A DNA stretch of 64,000 nucleotides, from positions 185,734 through 249,733 of the forward strand of contig NZ_WVIE01000004.1 in the NCBI RefSeq assembly GCF_010091945.1, read 5' to 3'. This document shows positions 9,642 through 19,937 of the stretch, one piece after another; positions within the stretch are counted from its first letter, which is position 1, and each line of letters begins with the position of its first letter. The position numbers and the translations under genes are program-made. The notes beneath the pieces are model-generated. The model ran no database searches and was not told the DNA's origin. It worked only from the letters and a program-made list of their open reading frames with translations. The DNA is from Myxacorys almedinensis A (lineage in GTDB: Bacteria > Cyanobacteriota > Cyanobacteriia > Leptolyngbyales > Leptolyngbyaceae).

Positions 9642-9852
9642 CATAAATGTCCATTTCCGGGCTATTCCATTCTTCAGCAAACGAACTTAGACGAGATTGC
9701 AACTCGGCTGCTTGCTGTTCATCAATGCTATGCGCTTGCAAATCGATTGATGTTTCTTCCTGAGTTAGCGATCGCGCGAGTTTTAGCAGCGATCGCAATT
9801 GACCATCGGGTAACTGTTCAATAACCGCTAATAATTCTTGGCGCGTACTCAT
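9610..9852 (-). CDS. Antitoxin of MazF/PemK-type module
   Basis: An 80-residue acidic protein starting MSTRQELLAVIEQLPDGQLR with a Leu-rich helix SLLKLARSLTQEE and a C-terminal acidic tail MDIYDDYDNHRKQL that is likely to wrap the toxin. The arrangement, antitoxin first and overlapping the toxin gene by 32 bases, is typical of cyanobacterial modules of this kind. Because the toxin frame carries a stop codon, this antitoxin is probably an orphan. Dispersed repeat copy B lies just upstream. The exact antitoxin family is uncertain. Confidence 0.75.
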   Translation of the reverse strand: MSTRQELLAVIEQLPDGQLRSLLKLARSLTQEETSIDLQAHSIDEQQAAELQSRLSSFAEEWNSPEMDIYDDYDNHRKQL

Positions 9853-9901
9853 CGGGAATTCACCATCATTGCTTCAATTGTATAGCGCGATCGTAAATCA
9901 A

Positions 9902-10007
9902 CGGACGATCGTATCCCTCGTAGTCGATCGACAAGCCCATCGGAAGAGTAACGATCAACCCCCTTGCACCTTTAAACAGGAACGAACACGTCGGGAAGCG
10001 AAGCTAT
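9902..10007. repeat. Dispersed repeat, copy B (upstream of antitoxin gene)
   Basis: Contains ACGATCGTATCCCTC and CGAACACGTCGGGAAGCG followed by AAGCTA, matching copy A at 9088-9232 block by block. Both copies lie within about 50 bases upstream of the first gene of a minus-strand toxin-antitoxin unit. Confidence 0.6.
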
Positions 10008-10070
10008 CCTCTTTCAATCTGCATCATTTTAGTCCAAACCTCGAAGCTTCAAGTTCAAAGGTCAATCATT

Positions 10071-10242
10071 GCCCTTTCAAGTTGAAAACTTCCTGGTTGA
10101 AGTGCGATCGTTCGTGTTTAGAACAGCAATGATGCCCTTTCAAGTTAGAGATTTCCTGGTTGAAGCGCGATCGTTCGTGTTTAGAACAGCAATGATGCCC
10201 TTTCAAGTTAGAGATTTCCTGGTTGAAGCGCGATCGCTTCGA
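10071..10242. repeat. 63-bp tandem repeat, 2.7 copies
   Basis: Units begin GCCCTTTCAAGTT at 10071, 10134 and 10197, each with TTCCTGGTTGAAG and a GCGATCG core. The third copy diverges after GCGATCGC. The 63-base period equals 21 codons and leaves the plus strand open in frame, but no ribosome-binding site or recognisable protein supports coding. It sits between two damaged toxin-antitoxin units. Confidence 0.85.
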
Positions 10243-10461
10243 TTCTCAGCACGATTGTTCTTATCTAAAACAGCAAGCGAGGCACTTCCACAAGGGTGCA
10301 CGCTGAAAATGGCGTGATCGCTTCGCCTTGTCAACCTACAATAAAAGCTAAAACAGTTTTCTTGCCCGTGACAACGATATGCGATCGTCAACACCATCGG
10401 AATCGGACAGTGGCTAATTACAATCACTCCGCTACCAAATTCGTCATCCACAAATCCTATT

Positions 10462-10536
10462 TGCGACCATCGCGCCTTCCTCAACGGTTACGCTCCAGAA
10501 GACGAAGGGCGTTACGATGACTATTCAACCCGGTGA
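10462..10536 (+). pseudogene. Probable antitoxin C-terminal remnant
   Basis: The frame ends LNGYAPEDEGRYDDYSTR before a TGA and overlaps the start of the truncated PemK gene by 20 bases, the overlap expected for an antitoxin-toxin pair. The acidic GYAPEDEG...YDDY tail resembles antitoxin tails I recall from cyanobacteria. No N-terminal half is recognisable upstream. Confidence 0.4.
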
Positions 10537-10657
10537 ACTGTGGATTGCCGAGATTCCATTCACAGACGGTACAGCAGCCAAGAAACGTCCGATCCTAATT
10601 CTCTGGTTAGACAGTAGAGATGCAATCGTTGCTGTAGTGACTTCTGCTTATGGCTGA
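10517..10657 (+). pseudogene. Truncated PemK/MazF-family toxin gene
   Basis: Encodes 46 residues starting MTIQPGELWIAEIPFTDGTA and including AKKRPILILW and DAIVAVVTSA, the N-terminal half of a PemK-like fold, before a TGA. Intact relatives are about 105-110 residues long. The DNA after the stop does not continue the family in any frame I could read, so the 3' half is deleted rather than merely frameshifted. It is oriented opposite to the first MazF unit. A 14-bp tandem duplication and repeat copy C follow. Confidence 0.7.
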
Positions 10658-10743
10658 AACGCGACGCCACATTGATAGAATGAAGTGCGATCGTAAAGCT
10701 CTAAATGTACACCGACCCGTGGAAGTTGACCCGTTCAGATAAA

Positions 10744-10771
10744 CTTTATTGCTGTAACTTTATTGCTGTAA
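10744..10771. repeat. 14-bp tandem duplication
   Basis: CTTTATTGCTGTAA occurs twice head to tail (10744-10757, 10758-10771), upstream of the YlqF-like GTPase gene. One of many two-copy short duplications in this window. Confidence 0.9.
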
Positions 10772-10774
10772 AGC

Positions 10775-10804
10775 GCGGTAGCTTCGCTCCGCCCAGTGTT
10801 CGCT
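10775..10804 (-). repeat. Dispersed repeat, copy C (inverted)
   Basis: On the minus strand reads AGCGAACACTGGGCGGAGCG followed by AAGCTACCG, matching the end block of copies A and B. It lies immediately upstream of the GTPase gene start. Confidence 0.55.
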
Positions 10805-10825
10805 TCCCTTTTTGCCATCGTCCCT

Positions 10826-11671
10826 ATGTCTTCTCCCCCCATCCAGTGGTATCCCGGTCACATCGCCAAAGCAGAAAAATCTCTGCTTGAGCAGCTAAAG
10901 CGCGTCGATGTGGTCTTAGAAGTTCGCGATGCCCGTATTCCTAGCGCCACCCATCATCCTCAGATTGAGCAGTGGTTGGGCAACAAAGGGCGCGTTTTAG
11001 TCCTCAATCGGATGGATATGATCTCGTCGTCGGCGAAAGAGCGGTGGACAGAATGGTTTCAGCAGCAGGGACAAGAGCCATACTTCACCGATGCTCAGCA
11101 CGGAAAAGCGATCGATGCGGTTTCTAAAGCAGTTCAAGTTGCAGGCGCTCAAGTGAACGAACGACGGCGCGATCGCGGTATGCTGCCTCGCCCTATCCGT
11201 GCCGTTGTGATCGGCTTTCCCAACGTTGGCAAATCGGCGCTGATCAATCGCTTGCTCAAACGTAGAGTGGTAGAAAGTGCCCGCCGAGCGGGGGTAACTC
11301 GTCAATTACGCTGGGTCAGAATTTCCGATCAAATCGACCTGTTAGATGCCCCCGGAGTCCTTCCCAACAAACTTACCAACCAAGATGCCGCGATTAAACT
11401 AGCGATTTGCGATGACATTGGCGAAGCCGGTTACGACAATCAACGAGTCGCAGCAGCTTTTGTCGATTTGTTAAACACATTGCAGATCGAGCAGGTGTTG
11501 CACGAGCGGTATGCCCTAGCACTAGAGGATCTGAGCGGAGAAAGTTACCTGCGATCGCTCGCTAACCAAAACTATCAAGGTGACATCGAACGGACAGCCC
11601 GGCAGATTTTGACGGATTTTCGCAAAGGCAACTTGGGCGCGATCGCGCTAGAACTTCCGCCAACACCGTGA
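10826..11671 (+). CDS. ylqF: Circularly permuted GTPase, YlqF/RbgA family
   Basis: Ribosome-associated GTPase that promotes late large-subunit assembly in bacteria. The G motifs occur in permuted order: the base-recognition motif LVLNRMDM (about 60) comes first, then the P-loop GFPNVGKSALINRLL (about 132), then the switch-II region DAPGVLP (about 175). The opening PIQWYPGHIAKAEKSL matches the family signature. The ATG at 10826 gives 281 residues, close to the usual length; an in-frame ATG ten codons upstream adds residues unlike the family. The gene stands alone downstream of the toxin-antitoxin debris. Confidence 0.93.
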   Translation: MSSPPIQWYPGHIAKAEKSLLEQLKRVDVVLEVRDARIPSATHHPQIEQWLGNKGRVLVLNRMDMISSSAKERWTEWFQQQGQEPYFTDAQHGKAIDAVSKAVQVAGAQVNERRRDRGMLPRPIRAVVIGFPNVGKSALINRLLKRRVVESARRAGVTRQLRWVRISDQIDLLDAPGVLPNKLTNQDAAIKLAICDDIGEAGYDNQRVAAAFVDLLNTLQIEQVLHERYALALEDLSGESYLRSLANQNYQGDIERTARQILTDFRKGNLGAIALELPPTP

Positions 11672-12284
11672 GGGCTGGTGGGGCAGCCTAATCAATCCAT
11701 CTTCACTCTGACTCTGGTTTGATGAAATACTCTAGCCGCAATTTTAACGGGTAGCATAATACACAACCAGATCGCACTGTTTGTCACTAAATGCAGTTAG
11801 GTCAGTTTCGCCTCGCGTTGCTAATAGCCAAAAGCGCTATATTAAGCATCTGAAATTAAATAATATTAAGTTTTTTATTGCTGATTTCAAAGTATTAAAT
11901 ATGACTTATTCACGAATAATTTACTTAGAATTTTTTAGGGTAGACTCCTCCATATGTCACGCCTTCCTCTGTTAGGTTCCTATTAAGTTCTATAGCGTCA
12001 AATACTAATTTTTCGAGTTAAGGAACTTCCCCAATTCCCCTACGTCGCTTGCATCTAGCGGCTAACACGCCTATCGTAAACTGTTTGGAGGAATACCGTT
12101 TTTTTGACAAAATCCCTCTAATATTTTCAAACAGTTATATGACTCTTTACCTTCTATAAATCAATTCTGCAAAGCCACAAAAGAATATTGGCAATCTGGT
12201 TTGTGGTTTGCTTAATATGACGTGTTGAGATGGCGACCTGCTCGGCAAACACTTGTTTTTCCTGATGCACGTTGGGGTGTGAGT
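11672..12284. other. AT-rich intergenic region, no gene recognised
   Basis: About 610 bases. The stretch 11840-12180 is visibly more AT-rich than the surrounding coding DNA. It contains an inverted repeat, AACTGTTTG at 12079-12087 and CAAACAGTT at 12128-12136, separated by 40 bases. A short GGCTG/CAGCC stem lies just after the GTPase stop without a T-run. No protein or known RNA is recognised. Confidence 0.6.
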
Positions 12285-12473
12285 ATGGCTCTAATTCGGG
12301 ATGTAGTCCAGCAAGCTCTTGTAACCGGAGTACTAACGGTGGAAGCAGAAAACTTGCTTCGGCAATTGCTGAGTATGAAATATGACCAAGAAGACCTCCG
12401 TGCCTTCATGACGCTACAAAATGCAGCGATGTCTGGGGTGGTCAAGCAAGAGTCTCGATTGTGCAAAGGCTAG
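12285..12473 (+). CDS. Small conserved cyanobacterial protein
   Basis: The 62-residue product starts MALIRDVVQQALVTGVLTVE and continues ENLLRQLLSMKYDQEDLRAF with a MTLQNAAMSG segment. I recall similar small proteins in many cyanobacteria, but no function. An upstream extension to a TTG at 12222 is open but less family-like. The stop TAG falls inside a 15-bp tandem duplication (12461-12490), so the C-terminus may have been altered by that event. No membrane segment or metal motif. Confidence 0.7.
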   Translation: MALIRDVVQQALVTGVLTVEAENLLRQLLSMKYDQEDLRAFMTLQNAAMSGVVKQESRLCKG

Positions 12474-12490
12474 AGGTGCAAAGGCTAGAG
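12461..12490. repeat. 15-bp tandem duplication over a stop codon
   Basis: GTGCAAAGGCTAGAG occurs twice in direct tandem. The first copy supplies the TAG stop of the small conserved gene; the second copy lies after it. Confidence 0.9.
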
Positions 12491-12769
12491 GTGAGACGGG
12501 TGTAACGGTTTCTGTAGGCTACGTGGGGGAACGCTGGCAGCAACGTCTCGTCAGCAGCAAACAGTTGATGTTGCCTTAGCAGACAGAGCTAACGCAAAGC
12601 GAGTCCGTTCCACAAAACCATCTTCGTTGCTTGTTCTCCAGAAAACCGCCAAAAAACCACTTTCTGTGGCAATCTGAAAGACAGTGAATAGCAACTTGTC
12701 ATTCCTGACAACCCTAGGAAAACTTGACCCTTCCTGCGTTATTTGCTGTCGAAGATTTAATTAGCCACC

Positions 12770-13993
12770 ATGCAAACTCTGCCCAGTCCTCCTACTATCA
12801 TCGCTTCAAACCAGTATTCTACTGATCCCGCTATACAGCGCCGCAAAACCCGTCCTGTGCCGGTTGGCAGCATCACGATCGGTGGTGGGCATCCGGTAGC
12901 GGTGCAGTCTATGATCAATGAAGACACGCTAGATATTGATGGATCGGTGGCGGCGATTCGTCGGTTACATGAAATTGGCTGTGAAATTGTCCGGGTGACG
13001 GTGCCTAGCATGGCGCACGCCAAGGCAATGGAGGAGATCCGCGATCGCTTGCACAAATCCTATCAACCCGTTCCCCTGGTTGCCGACGTGCATCACAACG
13101 GCATGAAGATTGCCCTTGAGGTGGCACACCATGTGGATAACGTGCGAATTAATCCAGGGCTGTATGTGTTTGAAAAGCCGAAGAGCGATCGCACAGACTA
13201 TACCTCGGCAGAATTTGACGAGATCGGCAGCAAAATCCGTGAAACCCTCGAACCGCTCGTGATTTCGCTGCGAGATCAAAACAAGTCCATGCGGATTGGC
13301 GTCAATCATGGCTCTCTCTCCGAACGGATGCTCTTTACCTACGGCGACACGCCCGAAGGCATGGTGGAATCGGCGCTAGAGTTTATTCGCATTTGCGAAG
13401 CTCTCAACTTCTACCACATCGAACTATCGCTCAAAGCCTCCAGAGTGCCCGTGATGATTGCTGCTAACCGTCTCATGGTCAAGCGCATGGATGAACTCGG
13501 CATGGACTACCCGATTCATTTGGGCGTCACCGAAGCGGGAGATGGCGAGTATGGACGCATCAAATCCACCGCAGGCATCGGGACACTGCTAGCAGAAGGA
13601 ATTGGGGATACTCTGCGCGTTTCCCTAACCGAAGCCCCAGAAAAAGAAATTCCCGTGTGCTATGGCATTCTGCAAGCCCTCGGACTCCGCAAAACCATGG
13701 TGGAGTATGTTGCCTGTCCGTCTTGCGGGCGCACGTTGTTTAACCTAGAAGAAGTGTTGCATCAAGTGAGAACGGCTACTCAACACCTGACAGGCTTAGA
13801 TATCGCCGTGATGGGATGTATTGTCAACGGTCCAGGAGAAATGGCGGATGCTGATTACGGCTACGTCGGCAAGCAAGCAGGTTACATTTCTTTATACCGA
13901 GGTCGAAATGAGATCAAGAAAGTGCCCGAAGCTCAAGGGGTTGAAGAACTCATTAACCTGATTAAATCTGACGGCAAATGGATTGATCCTTAA
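12770..13993 (+). CDS. ispG: 4-hydroxy-3-methylbut-2-enyl diphosphate synthase
   Basis: IspG (GcpE) is the [4Fe-4S] enzyme of the plastidic-type MEP isoprenoid pathway that converts MEcPP to HMBPP, using ferredoxin in cyanobacteria. The 407 residues open after a variable tail with [19 protein letters not shown] and VQSMINEDT. Cluster ligands are in [11 protein letters not shown] (CxxC, about 315-320) and [15 protein letters not shown] (about 347). Length fits the short, plant/bacterial two-domain form without the large insert. About 280 bases upstream hold no recognisable gene. It supplies precursors for carotenoids, the phytyl chain and quinones. Confidence 0.97.
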   Translation: MQTLPSPPTIIASNQYSTDPAIQRRKTRPVPVGSITIGGGHPVAVQSMINEDTLDIDGSVAAIRRLHEIGCEIVRVTVPSMAHAKAMEEIRDRLHKSYQPVPLVADVHHNGMKIALEVAHHVDNVRINPGLYVFEKPKSDRTDYTSAEFDEIGSKIRETLEPLVISLRDQNKSMRIGVNHGSLSERMLFTYGDTPEGMVESALEFIRICEALNFYHIELSLKASRVPVMIAANRLMVKRMDELGMDYPIHLGVTEAGDGEYGRIKSTAGIGTLLAEGIGDTLRVSLTEAPEKEIPVCYGILQALGLRKTMVEYVACPSCGRTLFNLEEVLHQVRTATQHLTGLDIAVMGCIVNGPGEMADADYGYVGKQAGYISLYRGRNEIKKVPEAQGVEELINLIKSDGKWIDP

Positions 13994-14083
13994 AACTTAG
14001 ACGTATTTATTACGGATTGCCCTAAGATTGCTGTGTTAGATTGAGCATAATCTTTTTCAGTCATTTTCTACGGTTTGAGCAAT

Positions 14084-15370
14084 ATGACCATGACGAAACG
14101 AGCGCTTGTCTTAGGTGCAACGGCAGCCGCCGTTACTGCTGTAACTATTACCGGGGCTGGAATTCATCTCAACAAGGGGCAAGCGTTCTTTCGGGAAAGT
14201 CCGAAGGAGATTGTCGATGAGGTCTGGCAAGTTATCGATCGCAACTATGTCGATGGCACGTTTAACCAAGTCGACTGGAAGGCGGCGCGCAGCCAATATC
14301 TCGCCCGCAACTATGCCAACAAAGAAGAGGCATACAAAGCGATCCGAGAAATGCTGAAGCCGTTGGGCGACCAGTACACCCGGTTTATGGACCCGACCGA
14401 GTTCAAAAACATGCAGATCGATACGTCTGGTGAGCTAACCGGCGTTGGCATTCAGCTTGCTGCCGATGAGAAAACGAAAAAGCTGACCGTGGTCGCACCG
14501 ATCGAGGGCAGCCCTGCATCGTCTGCCGGAATTTTGGCAAAAGATATCATTGCCCAAATTGACGGCAAAAGCACCGAAGGAATGGACGTTAACCAAGCCG
14601 TCAACCTGATTCGGGGAGCGGCTGGAACCCAGGTCAAGCTCACCGTCGTACGAGGCAACCAACAGCTAGATTTTCCGCTCAAGCGCGCCAAAATCGAAAT
14701 TCACCCTGTCCGCTACAGCGTCAAGCCCTCTCCGACCGGAAATGTGGGTTACATCCGCCTGGTGCAGTTTAGTGCTAACGCCGCCCCTGAGATGCGAAAT
14801 GCAATTCAAAACCTAGAAAAGCAGGGCGTTTCGGGTTACATTCTGGATCTGCGCTCTAACCCTGGTGGGTTGCTCTATGCCAGCGTCGATATCGCCCGGA
14901 TGTGGCTTCAAAGCGGGGGGATCGTGTCAACCGTTGACCGTAAAGGCATCTCTGAAAAAGAAAGTGCCAACAACCGCGCCCTGACGACCAAGCCGCTGGT
15001 TGTTTTAGTAGATGGCGGGTCTGCTAGTGCTAGCGAAATTCTGTCTGGAGCCTTGCAAGACAACCGCCGCGCGACGATCGTAGGAACCAAGACGTTTGGC
15101 AAAGGGCTGGTTCAATCGGTGCGAGGATTGGGGGACGGATCGGGTCTGGCGGTGACGATCGCAAAATACCTCACGCCCAATGGTCGAGATATCAACAAGA
15201 ACGGCATTGCTCCAGATGTGGTGTTTGATCTCAATGATCAGCAGCGCCAGGTGTTGGTGCAAGATCGCGACAAAATTGGCACAACTGAAGATCCTCAGTA
15301 TGCTAAAGCGCTACAAGTGCTCAACCAGCGAATCTCTGGCAAGGACACCACTCGTGCAGAATCAAAGTAA
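14084..15370 (+). CDS. ctpA: Carboxyl-terminal processing protease
   Basis: S41-family serine protease exported to the lumen or periplasm; in cyanobacteria CtpA matures the D1 protein of photosystem II, and paralogues CtpB and CtpC exist. The 428-residue protein has a basic N-terminus and a hydrophobic export segment (ALVLGATAAAVTAVTITGAG), a PDZ domain (about 95-180, with GSPASSAGILAKDIIAQIDG), and the catalytic domain with nucleophile Ser in DGGSASASEILSGAL and the general-base Lys in TFGKGLVQS. The ATG at 14084 is preferred over an in-frame TTG at 14075. Which paralogue it is cannot be decided without comparison. Confidence 0.93.
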   Translation: MTMTKRALVLGATAAAVTAVTITGAGIHLNKGQAFFRESPKEIVDEVWQVIDRNYVDGTFNQVDWKAARSQYLARNYANKEEAYKAIREMLKPLGDQYTRFMDPTEFKNMQIDTSGELTGVGIQLAADEKTKKLTVVAPIEGSPASSAGILAKDIIAQIDGKSTEGMDVNQAVNLIRGAAGTQVKLTVVRGNQQLDFPLKRAKIEIHPVRYSVKPSPTGNVGYIRLVQFSANAAPEMRNAIQNLEKQGVSGYILDLRSNPGGLLYASVDIARMWLQSGGIVSTVDRKGISEKESANNRALTTKPLVVLVDGGSASASEILSGALQDNRRATIVGTKTFGKGLVQSVRGLGDGSGLAVTIAKYLTPNGRDINKNGIAPDVVFDLNDQQRQVLVQDRDKIGTTEDPQYAKALQVLNQRISGKDTTRAESK

Positions 15371-15418
15371 TTTAAAGTAGCAAAGCGTTAGTGTAACGTC
15401 AACTAAACAAGCTGGCGC

Positions 15419-15619
15419 TCAAACAGGTCGGCACTTTCCAGCCCGAATCAAGCCAACGCGACGTGCGATCGCATCTCCCTCTGAGCCAAACGGGCCCCAC
15501 TTCTCCGTTTCCTCAGGGGGTTTTGCATGGCTACTCTCCCAGTCCTGCGCTGAGACAGAAACAATTTGGCAATGTCCTTCTGGTTGTTTCACGACATACC
15601 ACCCTTCTATCTGGCTCAT
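15419..15619 (-). CDS. Small conserved hypothetical protein
   Basis: A 66-residue soluble protein starting MSQIEGWYVVKQPEGHCQIV and containing EKWGPFGSEGDAIARRVGLI. The segment WGPF..EGDAIARRVGLIRAGKCRP looks conserved and may be a small nucleic-acid or protein-binding fold, but I recognise no named family. It is convergent with ctpA, about 48 bases away, and read toward it. No membrane segment. Probably real because of its strong codon bias and protein-like composition. Confidence 0.68.
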   Translation of the reverse strand: MSQIEGWYVVKQPEGHCQIVSVSAQDWESSHAKPPEETEKWGPFGSEGDAIARRVGLIRAGKCRPV

Positions 15620-15944
15620 GGGCTTAGTTCTCCTGATTCCTATGCGTTGCTTGATACGGATACTCGCCTTTCGGGAAAGCTGATTAAAAGCTAAAAGTCT
15701 GCTGCAATTCTGTCAAGCCTATGCTCCCAGAAACCGAGTTTAGACTTTATGCCGTCCTACATTCTTTAACTCTGGGCAACCGATGGTGCAAAGCCCGAAG
15801 CAAGATCAGCACATACAGCATCTGCACCCAGCCTCCCGTGGATTAACCGTCAATAACCAACGCCTGCACTCTTGCTCCCAAACTGAGATCTAGCAAACTC
15901 CCATAGGATACTTTCCCCTTAGAGTTCTTTATCACCGATAGGAT
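15620..15944. other. Intergenic region upstream of pilT
   Basis: About 325 bases between two divergent genes. It must hold the promoters of both. No hairpin, repeat or known RNA stands out. Confidence 0.6.
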
Positions 15945-17468
15945 ATGACACCAGATACCCAGCGTCCGTCCATTACGCCGCCTCCCGCTCCTCGCGTTCC
16001 GCCTGCGCCGCCACCACCCCTACGGCATTCTGGTAGTGCAATGCTCGAAGCGATGAGTACTTCACGCCCCGCTGAAGGAGCCGCTTCACAGCCGTCTACT
16101 GGACTTGCCGATCCTATCACTGAGGTCAATACTGCTACGCAGACGCTCGCCATGCCTAGCCCAGCAGCAAACTCGCCTTTACCCGGAGTTGCCCCGCCCA
16201 TGGCACAGGCAGATGCAATTAATGGCTTGAACAACTCCGGAGGAACCGCAGCCACCAGAGCAAATTCAACCTCTGCTCCTGCTACAGCAATACTTTCGGC
16301 ATTGCCCACCTCAGACCCCCCCAACGGATCAGTGCCGCCGCCCACTATCGGACATCGCCCCACTGCACCCCCAACCGTTCCCGGCGTAGCTCGCCGCTCG
16401 CCCAATGGCTCTCCAACGTTGGCACAGTTGATCAAGCTTGCGTTTGACAAAGGCTTTTCAGATGTGCATGTGGGAGTGGGTGAAGTGCCGCGCTTCCGCA
16501 ACCGAGGGGAAATCGAAGCGACCGAGTTTCCCGTAACCGACCAAGATACGTTCATGGGTTGGCTGCGGGAAGTGCTGAGCGAAGCAGACATTAGCCAATA
16601 CGAAGAAACCCTCGACTTCGATGGAGCAACTCAATACGACTTTGCGCGGGTTCGGATCAATATTTTTGGCTCGTTGCACGGTCCTGCCATGGTTATGCGA
16701 TTGATTCCGCTCAAGATTTTGACCATGGAGCAGCTAAATCTGCCCCCAGTATTTAAAGATGTTTGTCACTATCACAAAGGCTTGATTTTGGTCACAGGCC
16801 CTACGGGGTCAGGTAAATCGACTACGATGGCGGCGATGTTGGACTACATCAATAAGGAGATGCCAAAAAACATCATCACGATCGAAGACCCGATTGAATT
16901 TATTCACAAAAGTCAGAAATCGTTGATCAAGCACCGTGAAGTCGGCATTCACACTCGCAAGTTTGACAATGCCCTGAAAGCAGCCTTGCGGGAAGATCCA
17001 GATATTATTCTAATTGGTGAAATGCGCGACAAGGAGACGGTCAACACTGCCCTAAAAGCGGCTCAGACAGGACACTTGGTGATGGGAACGCTGCACACCA
17101 ACAGCGCAGTGAAAACGATCGAGCGTGTCTTGAGCCTGTATAAACCCGAAGAGCAACCTCCGATGCGGATAGCGCTGGCAGAATCGTTGGTGACTGTGAT
17201 AGCCCAGGGCTTGTGCCGCACCACTGATGGTAAACGAGCCGCTTTTCACGATATTCTCATCAACACAGATGCTATTAGAGACTACATCCGTAAAGGCGAA
17301 CTCGACGAGATCGAAGCAATCTTGCCAAAATGCGGCTTTGACGGCATGTGTACGATGAACCAGTCGCTCTACAAACTGTATGAGGAAGGTCGCATTACGG
17401 AGGAAGTAGCGCTAGAAATGTCGCCGAAGCAAAATGAGATGGCTCAAATGCTGCGTGGACGAGTGTAA
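15945..17468 (+). CDS. pilT: Type IV pilus retraction ATPase PilT, long N-terminal extension
   Basis: Hexameric ATPase that retracts type IV pili for twitching motility and DNA uptake, acting at the cytoplasmic face of the pilus base. Residues 1 to about 150 are Pro-, Ala-, Ser- and Thr-rich and predicted disordered. The folded PilT part then begins near LAQLIKLAFDKGFSDVHVGV, followed by Walker A VTGPTGSGKSTT (about 283), the Asp box IEDPIEF, Walker B DIILIGEMRD (about 351) and the His box GHLVMGTLHT (about 376). Normal PilT is about 345-370 residues, so the 507-residue length reflects the extension. Cyanobacteria often have two PilT paralogues; which one this is remains open. Confidence 0.92.
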   Translation: MTPDTQRPSITPPPAPRVPPAPPPPLRHSGSAMLEAMSTSRPAEGAASQPSTGLADPITEVNTATQTLAMPSPAANSPLPGVAPPMAQADAINGLNNSGGTAATRANSTSAPATAILSALPTSDPPNGSVPPPTIGHRPTAPPTVPGVARRSPNGSPTLAQLIKLAFDKGFSDVHVGVGEVPRFRNRGEIEATEFPVTDQDTFMGWLREVLSEADISQYEETLDFDGATQYDFARVRINIFGSLHGPAMVMRLIPLKILTMEQLNLPPVFKDVCHYHKGLILVTGPTGSGKSTTMAAMLDYINKEMPKNIITIEDPIEFIHKSQKSLIKHREVGIHTRKFDNALKAALREDPDIILIGEMRDKETVNTALKAAQTGHLVMGTLHTNSAVKTIERVLSLYKPEEQPPMRIALAESLVTVIAQGLCRTTDGKRAAFHDILINTDAIRDYIRKGELDEIEAILPKCGFDGMCTMNQSLYKLYEEGRITEEVALEMSPKQNEMAQMLRGRV

Positions 17469-17559
17469 TCCTTTTCTCGTTTGCGCGATTTGATCCTTCG
17501 GGAGCCAGTTGTGCAGAGCGTCTCGACTCAAGCATCCTGCGGTTGGCTTGTTCCAAAAC

Positions 17560-17591
17560 AAAAGGGAGAACACTGATCGTTCTCCCTTTTT
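17560..17591. terminator. Bidirectional rho-independent terminator
   Basis: AAAAGGGAGAAC at 17560-17571 pairs perfectly with GTTCTCCCTTTT at 17579-17590 around a 7-base loop, with T-runs on both strands. It lies between the convergent pilT and atpC genes and can serve both. Confidence 0.93.
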
Positions 17592-17637
17592 GCTTGCTCA
17601 AAACTGCTGAAAAGGTACAGTCAGGCTAGCGACCCTC

Positions 17638-18048
17638 TTAAACCGTTCCCCCTGAAGCTTGCAGTCGCGCCCGCGCCCTTTTTAGAGCTTGGGTGGCTTG
17701 CAGTTGTTCTTGCTTGGGACTTCCTTGCTCGGCTTTTGCTAACGCAGCTTCTGCCTCAGTGTAGGCTATTTTAGCCGCCTCACGATCGATCGTATCTCCG
17801 CGCTCAGCCCCGTTTACGAGGATCGTCACTTCGTTGCTTTCAACTTCAGCAAATCCGCCAGTCAGCGCGATCGGCACCCAAGTTTTATCTGCTCGAACCC
17901 GCATCACGCCAGTATCAAGCGCCGTCAGCAAGGGTGCGTGTCCTGCCAAAATCCCCAGTTGCCCAGTGGTGCTTGGCAAAATCACTTCATCAGCAGTAGA
18001 ATCCCAGACGGTTTTGTCTGGAGCAATAACGCGAACAGTTAACGGCAT
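17638..18048 (-). CDS. atpC: ATP synthase epsilon subunit
   Basis: Central-stalk subunit of F-type ATP synthase CF1 that couples rotation to catalysis and inhibits wasteful hydrolysis. The 136-residue protein starts [20 protein letters not shown] and has the N-terminal beta-sandwich (with [20 protein letters not shown]) followed by the C-terminal helical hairpin ([17 protein letters not shown]). Length is typical of cyanobacteria. It lies about 110 bases downstream of atpB on the same strand, the standard cyanobacterial atpBE unit separate from the main atp operon. Confidence 0.97.
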   Translation of the reverse strand: MPLTVRVIAPDKTVWDSTADEVILPSTTGQLGILAGHAPLLTALDTGVMRVRADKTWVPIALTGGFAEVESNEVTILVNGAERGDTIDREAAKIAYTEAEAALAKAEQGSPKQEQLQATQALKRARARLQASGGTV

Positions 18049-18159
18049 AATCTTCTGTAAAAAATAACGAGTAACCGATCAAACTCCGCGATTGAGAACA
18101 AGAAGAAAGACTAAATTTTGCGATCGTCCCTCTTCCTGTCTTAAAGGTTGCGGCGGCTC

Positions 18160-19937
<1,778 letters not shown>

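Noticed and set aside
10069..10317. 82-residue plus-strand frame over the 63-bp repeats
   Set aside because: It only reflects that the repeat period is a multiple of three; no ribosome-binding site, no similarity and no protein-like composition beyond the repeat.
10203..10484. 93-residue minus-strand frame
   Set aside because: No recognisable motif; overlaps repeats and the antitoxin remnant on the other strand.
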